Below, one piece after another: positions 1 through 4,732 of a DNA stretch of 9,632 nucleotides. The notes beneath the pieces were generated by a model. The model worked only from the letters and a program-made list of their open reading frames with translations. It did no database searches and was not told where the DNA came from. The position numbers and the translations under genes are program-made. The stretch spans positions 1 to 9,632 of the forward strand of contig JBKQSL010000017.1 of NCBI GenBank assembly GCA_052143655.1. The letters run 5' to 3'. The stretch comes from CAVSUR01 sp052143655 (GTDB lineage Bacteria > Actinomycetota > Actinomycetes > Streptosporangiales > Streptosporangiaceae). Within the stretch, counting starts at the first letter, position 1. Each line of letters opens with the position of its first letter.

Positions 1-91
1 CACCGATACTGACCAGGACGGTGCGGAGGCAGTCATCCCTGGCTTCGCGGTAGAACTCCGCGAAGTCCAGTCGCTGGGTACCCACACCCAT
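1..91 (-). CDS. SigE-family RNA polymerase sigma factor, N-terminal fragment (runs off left edge)
   Basis: Reading the minus strand from ATG at 91 gives an open frame to the window edge, about 30 residues, containing DFAEFYREARDDCLRTVL. This resembles the start of region 2 in actinobacterial SigE-family (ECF sigma-70) factors, where a D-F-x-E-F-Y/V stretch begins the first helix. Such factors direct RNA polymerase to a small regulon. A GGGGGTG stretch about 9 bases upstream of the ATG could serve as ribosome site, and a possible earlier ATG (100-98) is followed at once by TGA, which supports the chosen start. The gene lies downstream of, and in the same direction as, the three secreted propeller-like genes, so it may regulate them or share their transcript. 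Only the first fifth or less of the protein is visible, so the family call rests on this short match. Confidence 0.55.
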   Translation of the reverse strand, partial: MGVGTQRLDFAEFYREARDDCLRTVLVSIG

Positions 92-147
92 TCAACGCAT
101 CACCCCCGGCCGCGGACTACACGCCGAAGCCGCAGGCAGGGGAATGG

Positions 148-283
148 CAGGCTCCGGCGCAAAGTCCGGTCAGCACGTCATGATCGCTCGGAGTGGCCGG
201 CTGGGCTGGCGGGCGTGGTAGCGCAGGGCGGCGGCGATGCTAGTCGCCCCGGACAGCCGCAAGATGGTGATGGCCAGGTTGAC
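148..283 (-). mobile_element. ISAs1-family element, 3' remnant (transposase C-terminus plus terminal repeat)
   Basis: A minus-strand frame from 283 to the stop at 170-172 reads VNLAITILRLSG, then SIAAALRYHAR, and ends RPLRAIMTC. This matches the conserved C-terminus of actinobacterial ISAs1-type transposases (NLAI-LLRL-G-x-x-x-IAAALR-HAR-x-P-x-RPL). Just beyond the stop, 148-166 reads on the plus strand CAGGCTCCGGCGCAAAGTC, similar to the end at 8747-8764 (CAGGGGGTCGGCAAAGTC). I therefore place the outer edge of the element at 148. Only about 37 codons of transposase survive; the rest of the element and the 5' end are gone. The remnant lies directly after the single blade of the truncated propeller gene, with the junction near 283-290, and explains why that gene is short. 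Confidence 0.65.
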
Positions 284-531
284 AGCTTCCACACTTTGCC
301 GTTCCACCGCATGATCAGAGTCTGTTCGAGGCCGGTGGAGCCGACTGCCCAGGCATTCCGGGCAGAGACCGCCACCACGCTTCGGAGTATCCCGCTGATG
401 GCGGCTGCCCTCGGTCCCAGGATCACAGTCCGGGCGGCGACCGCCGTTCCTGGAGCAATCCCGGCAGCCACCAGCAGCAGCGGAACGGCGAGAATCCTGA
501 CGGCACGAATGGCAAGCTGGGACGTGCGCAC
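178..531 (-). CDS. Truncated secreted propeller-like protein: signal peptide plus one AWAVG blade, IS-derived tail
   Basis: This 117-residue frame is a paralogue of the two longer genes upstream of it. The GTG start at 531 follows a very strong ribosome site (AGGAGGGAGGTGA, 7 bases away). The N-terminus VRTSQLAIR, a hydrophobic core (residues 10-28) and a likely cleavage site near AVA-A (about residue 33) form a signal peptide like those of the paralogues (VRTPQLATRS, VRMPQLATRS). One blade follows: VSARNAWAVG at about 55-64, then TLIMRWNGKVWKLS at about 71-84. From about residue 85 the frame crosses into ISAs1 sequence read in the wrong frame, giving a Pro/Cys/Ser-rich tail with no homology expected. 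The product cannot form a closed seven-blade ring. It may be a non-functional remnant, although its translation signals are intact. Confidence 0.6.
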   Translation of the reverse strand: MRTSQLAIRAVRILAVPLLLVAAGIAPGTAVAARTVILGPRAAAISGILRSVVAVSARNAWAVGSTGLEQTLIMRWNGKVWKLSTWPSPSCGCPGRLASPPPCATTPASPAGHSERS

Positions 532-538
532 CGGACTG

Positions 539-551
539 TCACCTCCCTCCT
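539..551 (-). promoter_or_regulatory. Ribosome binding site of the truncated propeller gene
   Basis: The minus strand reads AGGAGGGAGGTGA, nearly fully complementary to the 16S 3' end, 7 bases before GTG at 531. It decides this start, and the same GTGCGCA-type start occurs in both paralogues. Confidence 0.75.
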
Positions 552-576
552 AGTCAGTCGGCCCGAAACCGGAACA

Positions 577-660
577 GGCGGCCCGCCGGCATCGGCGGAA
601 CGACCGCAAGTGGGAGGGGACACCGCTCGCAGCCCTGAGCATGACGCTTCGCGCACTCCG
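577..660 (-). promoter_or_regulatory. Conserved upstream region shared with the 3082 propeller gene
   Basis: Bases 577-601 are identical over 25 positions to 3138-3162. Similarity continues outward through GAGCATGAC (638-645 here, about 3199-3207 there) with a few small gaps. Both copies lie 46-80 bases upstream of a propeller gene start, where a promoter or operator would be expected. The core contains a small dyad (minus strand CCGCC-GATGCC-GGCGG). I could not assign clear -35 and -10 boxes. The similarity may be a leftover of gene duplication or a maintained regulatory site. The rest of 532-728 shows no gene. Confidence 0.4.
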
Positions 661-728
661 CAGCAAAATGTGACAGCTGGCACGCTCGGGGTACGGATGA
701 CAGGCCGATCCTGCGGCTGCCGGTCGGC

Positions 729-1859
729 TCACGTCCACGCTTTGCCGTCCCAGCGCAGGATCAGAGTCTTGAGGCGTCTTCCGCTGCTGTTGCTGGTGGA
801 GCCGACCGCCCAGGCGCGGCGCGCCGTGGCCGTCACGCCGTAGAGGCCGCTGCTGGCGCGGGGGGCGGGGCTGGGCACCTTCGTCCACGCGGTGCCGTTC
901 CATCGCAGGATCAGGGTCTTGGTGAGACTGGTGCCCTGGCCGGTGAGTCCGACCGCCCAGGCCCGGCGGGCCGAGACGGCGGCGACGCCGAAGAGAGTGG
1001 TGCCGCCGCCTGGGGTGGGGCTGGGCACCCGCTTCCACGACATGCCGTTCCACCGCAGGATCAGGCTGACGCCGGGGCCGCACCCGCAGTTGGTGCTGTC
1101 CCCGACGGCCCAGGCGCTGCGGGCGGAGGAAGCGGCCACCCCATTGAGGAAGGGTATGAAGTGCGCTCCGGCGCCCGGGCTGGGCACCCGCTTCCAGGAG
1201 GTGCCGTTCCACCGCAGGATCAGGGTTCTCGCGCTGGAAAGGCTAGTGCCGTCGCCGACCGCCCAGGCGTCCCGGGCGGAGACCGCGGCCACGCCGGACA
1301 GGAAGCCCCCCGGGCTGGGCACCCGCCGCCAGGTGCTCCCATTCCACCGCAGGATCAGGGCCTTGGAGCTGGCGCCATAGCCGACCGCCCAGGCGTCCCG
1401 GGCGGAGACGGCGGCGACGCCGGACAGGGAGCCGCCCGGGCTGGGCACCCGCCGCCAGGTCCTGCCGTTCCACCGCAGGATCAGGGTCTTAGTGCGGCTG
1501 GTGAAGCAGCCGCTGCAGCCGACCGCCCAGGCGCTGCGGGCGGAGGTGACGGCCACCCCGTTAAGGGCGCTGCCCGCGGGACCCGGGCTCGATACCCGCC
1601 GCCAGGTCCTGCCGTTCCAGTGCACGATCAGGGTCCTGCCGCTGCCGGTAGAGCCGACCGCCCAGGCGTTCCGGGCAGATGTGGCGGCCACGCCCCGGAG
1701 GCTGCCGCTGCCGGCGGCCGACGATGCCGCGCCCGCGGGCTCAGCCCGGGCCGCAGCGGCGGCGGCCGTGACGGGCGCGGACGCTGCGGCCGTCGCTGCT
1801 GTCAGCAGCGCGATGGCTATGACGGTGACCGAACGCGTGGCGAGCTGGGGCATGCGCAC
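729..1859 (-). CDS. Secreted seven-repeat (AWAVG) beta-propeller-like protein
   Basis: The product is about 376 residues, exported and built from one motif. Residues 1-37 form a signal peptide (VRMPQLATRSV, then an Ala/Val/Ile-rich core). An Ala-rich linker follows to about residue 54. The rest is seven consecutive repeats of ~46 residues, each with G-V-A-x-x-S-A-R-x-AWAVG, a variable loop, LILRWNG, two residues, W-(K/R)-RVPSP and a Gly-rich turn. The last repeat ends the protein at KAWT. Seven units of this length fit a closed seven-bladed beta-propeller, usually a ligand-binding or scaffold fold. No catalytic residues are recognisable, so the function is unknown. I chose GTG at 1859 rather than upstream starts because GGGGGGAGGTGG lies 7 bases before it and the paralogues start identically. 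It lies 68 bases downstream of its paralogue (1928-3082) and may be cotranscribed with it. Loops of repeats 2 and 5 carry Cys pairs (GCSGC, CGCG). Confidence 0.85.
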   Translation of the reverse strand: MRMPQLATRSVTVIAIALLTAATAAASAPVTAAAAAARAEPAGAASSAAGSGSLRGVAATSARNAWAVGSTGSGRTLIVHWNGRTWRRVSSPGPAGSALNGVAVTSARSAWAVGCSGCFTSRTKTLILRWNGRTWRRVPSPGGSLSGVAAVSARDAWAVGYGASSKALILRWNGSTWRRVPSPGGFLSGVAAVSARDAWAVGDGTSLSSARTLILRWNGTSWKRVPSPGAGAHFIPFLNGVAASSARSAWAVGDSTNCGCGPGVSLILRWNGMSWKRVPSPTPGGGTTLFGVAAVSARRAWAVGLTGQGTSLTKTLILRWNGTAWTKVPSPAPRASSGLYGVTATARRAWAVGSTSNSSGRRLKTLILRWDGKAWT

Positions 1860-1865
1860 CGGCTG

Positions 1866-1877
1866 CCACCTCCCCCC
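1866..1877 (-). promoter_or_regulatory. Ribosome binding site of the 1859 gene
   Basis: The minus strand reads GGGGGGAGGTGG, 6-7 bases before the GTG at 1859. It excludes the longer open frame that reaches 1916, which has no comparable site and would bury the signal peptide. Confidence 0.7.
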
Positions 1878-1900
1878 TTGACGGCCCGCGGGTGACGGGC

Positions 1901-1929
1901 AAAGACCGCCGGCCATCCGGCTGCCGGTC
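1901..1929 (-). terminator. Possible weak terminator after the 3082 gene
   Basis: From the stop codon the minus strand reads GACCGGCAGCC, loop GGAT, GGCCGGCGGTC, then TTT. The arms pair at 9 of 11 positions, and the three-T tail is short. A related but weaker dyad follows the 729 stop (about 704-731), consistent with a duplicated 3' flank. It may attenuate transcription rather than end it, because the next gene starts 68 bases on. Confidence 0.35.
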
Positions 1930-3082
1930 AGCTCAATTTCCAGGTGGTGCCGTTCCAGTGCAGGATCAGGGTGTGGCCGCTGGCAGTGCCGCCCACGGCC
2001 CAGGCGTTAGTGGCGGAGATCGCGGTGACCCCGGTCAGGACGGCACCGGATCTTCCGTGACTCAGCGTCCATCTGCGGCCGTTCCAGTGCACAGTTGCCG
2101 TGCCTTCTGAGGTGACAGGGCCGCCGCCGCCGACCGCCCAGGCGCTGGTGGCCGAAGTGGCGGCCACGGCCCCCAGGTTGTAGAGAGCGTAGGGGGTAGT
2201 GGGCGCCGCCACCTGCTTCCAGGACTTCCCGCGCCACCGCTCGATCAAGGGGGTGCCACCGACGGGGCAGCCGTCGGTGCAGCCGACCGCCCACGCGCTG
2301 GTGGCGGAGGTGGCGGCCACGCCCGCCAGGGCATTGCCGAACCTGCCGGAGGACACACTCGGGCTGGGCACCCGCCGCCACGCCCTGCCGTTCCACCGCA
2401 GGATCAGGCTCTTGAAGTGGACGCCGGTGCCGGAGCCGGTGGCGGTGTAACCGACCGCCCACACAGTGCGCGCGGAGGCAGCGGCCACGCCTGCGAGTGA
2501 ATTGCCGTACCTCGCCGAGGACGGGCTCGGGCTGGGCACCCGCCGCCACGCCCTGCCGTTCCAGTGCACGATCAGGGTCCTGCCGCTGGCGGCGGAGCCG
2601 ACCGCCCAGGCGTTACGGACAGAGATAGCGGCCACACCGGAAAGGCTGCCACCGGGACTGGGTACCCGTTTCCAGGCCCGCCCGTTCCAGTGCACGATCA
2701 GGGCCCTGGGGCGGCTGGTGTAACAACTGCTGCAGCCGACCGCCCAGGCGCTGCGGGCTGAGGTCGCGGCCACACCGCGCAGGATGCTGCCTGCGGGGCC
2801 CGGGCCGGGCATGCGTTTCCAGGTCTTGCCGTTCCAGTGCACGATCAAGATCCTGGGATGCGTCGTGCCGACAGAGCCGACCGCCCAGGCGTGCCGGGCT
2901 GAGGAGGCGGCCACGCCGTAGAGCTGGCCGCGGATGGCGGTGAAGGACGCCGCCGGGCCCGAGGGCGCGGGCCGGGCCACAGCGGCGGCCGTTACTGGCG
3001 CGGCCGCGCCAGCCGCCACGGCCAGCAGCAGCGCGGCGGCTATGACGTTGACCGAACGCGTGGCGAGCTGGGGTGTGCGCAC
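1928..3082 (-). CDS. Secreted seven-repeat (AWAVG) beta-propeller-like protein
   Basis: The product is about 384 residues and is the upstream paralogue of the 729-1859 gene. A signal peptide (VRTPQLATRSV, hydrophobic core to about residue 30, Ala-rich cleavage region) is followed by an Ala/Pro linker and, from about residue 55, seven repeats of 42-56 residues. These have the core SARxAWAVG ... LIVHWNG-x-x-W-(K/R)-RVPSP. Repeats 5 and 6 are the most divergent (SATSAWAVG, LIERWRGKSW, TVHWNGRRW). The last repeat ends at TTWKLS. Cys pairs occur in the loops after AWAVG in repeat 2 (GCSSC) and repeat 5 (GCTDGC), suggesting extracellular disulfides. The GTG start at 3082 is chosen from the paralogue alignment and a purine-rich AGGGGGGTGG 6 bases upstream; the open frame continues to 3397 but lacks such support. 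No enzyme motif is visible. Annotators may call such proteins kelch-, BNR- or galactose-oxidase-like, but I cannot tell which. Confidence 0.85.
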   Translation of the reverse strand: MRTPQLATRSVNVIAAALLLAVAAGAAAPVTAAAVARPAPSGPAASFTAIRGQLYGVAASSARHAWAVGSVGTTHPRILIVHWNGKTWKRMPGPGPAGSILRGVAATSARSAWAVGCSSCYTSRPRALIVHWNGRAWKRVPSPGGSLSGVAAISVRNAWAVGSAASGRTLIVHWNGRAWRRVPSPSPSSARYGNSLAGVAAASARTVWAVGYTATGSGTGVHFKSLILRWNGRAWRRVPSPSVSSGRFGNALAGVAATSATSAWAVGCTDGCPVGGTPLIERWRGKSWKQVAAPTTPYALYNLGAVAATSATSAWAVGGGGPVTSEGTATVHWNGRRWTLSHGRSGAVLTGVTAISATNAWAVGGTASGHTLILHWNGTTWKLS

Positions 3083-3088
3083 CGGCTG

Positions 3089-3098
3089 CCACCCCCCT
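3089..3098 (-). promoter_or_regulatory. Ribosome binding site of the 3082 gene
   Basis: AGGGGGGTGG on the minus strand, 6 bases before GTG 3082, at the same place as in the two paralogues but less complementary to 16S rRNA. Confidence 0.55.
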
Positions 3099-3125
3099 GG
3101 ACGGCCCGCAGGCACGGCCGGTCCC

Positions 3126-3215
3126 GGAACTGGGACCGGCGGCCCGCCGGCATCGGCGGAACAACCGCAGGTGGTGGAGGGGGCACTGCCCGCAGCCCGA
3201 GCATGACACCCACGA
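3126..3215 (-). promoter_or_regulatory. Conserved upstream region shared with the 531 propeller gene
   Basis: The segment contains the 25 bases (3138-3162) identical to 577-601, followed outward by the similar GCAGCCCGAGCATGAC stretch. It lies 44-133 bases upstream of the propeller start at 3082. A promoter is expected here because this is the first gene of the minus-strand run, but individual hexamers are not convincing. Confidence 0.4.
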
Positions 3216-3556
3216 CACTCCAGTGCAAGCCATGACAGCCGGCCCCCGCGGCACCACTGACACCAGCCCGGCTGACGACCGTCGGCTGGGATACTTCTAT
3301 GCCCTGCCGTGCGGCTTTTCCGCATGTCCGCCGCCAGAGCCCTGCTCACGCTCTGTGATCGGCATCGGCAGATGCGCAGGAACCTCCGGTCGGTCAAGTC
3401 TCGTCAAGTCCCCGTCGCCATAGCGGGGAGGTGCCACAGGAAGGTCGGGATCGTGTCGACGATGGCGAATTTGCTGCATGAGGTTCTTCGGATGGGCGAT
3501 GAGAAAGGGGTGGTCTACATCCGCAGCACCCACATTCCTGAGGGGACTTTTGCTGA
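3216..3556. other. Gene-poor stretch between the propeller genes and the IS256 remnant
   Basis: No gene is convincing here. The one candidate is a plus-strand frame from GTG 3453 or ATG 3462, preceded by AGGAAGG, reading MANLLHEVLRMGDEKGVVYI and a few more residues. At about 3550 it enters IS256 sequence in the wrong frame and stops at 3644. The first 30 codons look protein-like (amphipathic start), so this could be the 5' end of a gene cut by the IS, but I recognise no family. Confidence 0.3.
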
Positions 3557-4538
3557 CGGTTCTGCTCGGCGATTCTGCCGCCGTGGTGCCGCAAGAGCCC
3601 GAAGATCACCGAGGTGCTGCCGCTGCTGTACTTGCACGGGCTGAGCAGCAAGGACTTCGTCCCGGCGCTGGAGCAGTTCCTGGGCTCGGGCGCGGGCCTG
3701 TCGGCGTCGGCGATCACGAAGCTGACCGAGGCGTGGCAGGAGGAGTACCGGCGCTGGTGCGACCGGGACCTGTCGGGCGCGGACTACGTCTGCTGCTGGG
3801 CGGACGGGCTGCACTTCGGCGTCCGGCTTGACCAGGACCGGGTATGCACGCTGGTGGTCATCGGGGTCCGCGCCGACGGGAAGAAGGAGCTGGTCGCCCT
3901 CGCCGACGGGCACCGCGAGTCCGCCGAGTCCTGGGCCGGCCTGCTGCGCGATGCCCGCCGCCGGGGCATGCGCGCCCCGTGCTGGCGGTCGGCGACGGGG
4001 CGCTGGGCTTCTGGGCCGCGCTGCGAGAGGTGTTCCCCGAGACCGGCCATGGCCGCTGCTGGCAGCACAAGGTGGTCGACGTCCTGGACTGCCTGCCCAG
4101 ATCGGCTCAGCCCGCCGCCCGCAAGGCGCTGGCGCATATCCGCGACGCCGAAGACCGCAAGCACGCTGAGAAGGCCATCAGGGACTTCACTGCTGCTTAC
4201 CAGGCCAAGTACCCGAAGGCCGTCGCCAAGATCACCGATGACCAGGACCAGCTGCTGGCCTTCTACGATCTTCCGGCCGAGCACTGGGTGCACCTGAAGA
4301 CCAGTAATCCCATCGAGTCGACCTTCGCCACGTCCGGCTCCGGACCAGGGTCACCAAGGGACCCGGCAGCCGGGCCGCCGGGCTGGCAATGGTCTTCAAG
4401 CTCATCGAGGCCGCCAGCGAACGCTGGCGCTACGTCAACGGCCCGCACCTGGTCGCCCTCGTCCGGGCCGGTGCCAAGTTCGAGAAAGGAGTGCTCATCG
4501 AGCGGCCAGACGAGGCCGAAACCAAGGTCGCCGCGTGA
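3557..4538 (+). pseudogene. IS256-family transposase, N-terminally truncated and twice frameshifted
   Basis: Reading through two frameshifts gives about 328 codons of a DDE transposase of the IS256 (mutator-like) family. It starts at RFCSAILPPWCRKSPK, directly after an in-frame stop at 3554, so the first ~130 residues with the DNA-binding region are missing. Frame 1 (to about 3979) carries KITEVLPLLYLHGLS and the first catalytic Asp in YVCCWADGLHFGV. Frame 2 (about 3980-4332) carries the second Asp in VLAVGDGALGFW, the CWQHKV motif, and the catalytic Glu in NPIESTFAT. Frame 3 (to TGA 4536-4538) carries RLRTRVTKGPGSRAAGLAM and the C-terminal LVALVRAGAKFEKG. Each frameshift is explained by one missing G (CCGGTG to CCGTG near 3979; ACGGTC to ACGTC near 4332). 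All three acidic residues remain, but the protein cannot be made as one chain. Confidence 0.85.
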
Positions 4539-4578
4539 TCAATCAGGACACGCCGTCCACAACTCTTGACCATTCCTC
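3557..4578 (+). mobile_element. IS256-family insertion sequence remnant, right end retained
   Basis: The element consists of the transposase pseudogene plus a right flank. After the stop, GTCCACAACTCTTGACCATT (about 4555-4574) resembles the right inverted repeats of actinobacterial IS256 elements (revcomp ...GGTCAAGAGTTGTGGAC). No matching left repeat is visible upstream; only a 7-base GGTCAAG occurs near 3392. The left end has therefore been lost with the N-terminal third. The exact right boundary is uncertain by a few bases. Confidence 0.6.
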
Positions 4579-4632
4579 CCGGCGGCGTGAGGGAAGATGT
4601 GTCTTCGCTCTTGTCTTCTGTGACCGCCGGGA
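4577..4632. repeat. Perfect 9-bp inverted repeat between convergent genes
   Basis: TCCCGGCGG at 4577-4585 pairs perfectly with CCGCCGGGA at 4624-4632 across a 38-base loop. It begins at the right edge of the IS256 remnant. It could be part of a terminator-like structure for the transposase, or the trace of another mobile element end. There is no U tract. Confidence 0.4.
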
Positions 4633-4680
4633 CGTGATTGATTAGGCCGTGACAGATGGACGGCTGCCTGGCCTGACCCG

Positions 4681-4701
4681 GCCGAAGTCGTAACCTTCGG
4701 C
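4681..4701. terminator. Stem-loop downstream of the caspase-Hsp70 gene, possible bidirectional terminator
   Basis: GCCGAAG (4681-4687), loop TCGTAAC, CTTCGGC (4695-4701): a perfect 7-bp stem located 32 bases after the stop of the minus-strand gene and between convergent genes. Neither strand has a U-run after it, as is common for actinobacterial hairpins, so the role is tentative. Confidence 0.4.
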
Positions 4702-4732
4702 GCGTCGCTTTCGCGGGTCCCTCTAATCTTGT

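Noticed and set aside
178..531. Collapse of a seven-blade array to one blade by recombination between repeats
   Set aside because: First considered because the blade ends WKLS like the last blade of the 3082 gene, but the tail is ISAs1 3' sequence, so truncation by the IS is the simpler account.
550..1212. 220-codon minus-strand open frame overlapping the 729-1859 gene
   Set aside because: It is an Arg/Pro/Gly-rich frameshifted reading of the propeller repeats with a poor start; the repeat-bearing frame explains the sequence.
1161..1895. 244-codon plus-strand open frame
   Set aside because: Antisense to the repeat gene; its periodic PPQDQG-type pattern only mirrors the blades on the other strand.
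729..3082. Regular DNA repeats that could suggest a CRISPR or satellite array
   Set aside because: The periodicity is codon-based (~140 bases), diverged, and matches protein blades; there are no constant repeats with unique spacers.
3557..4538. Programmed frameshifting as the explanation for the IS256 frames
   Set aside because: IS256-family transposases are normally made from one frame; both shifts remove a single G within conserved motifs, there is no slippery heptamer, and the N-terminus is also missing.
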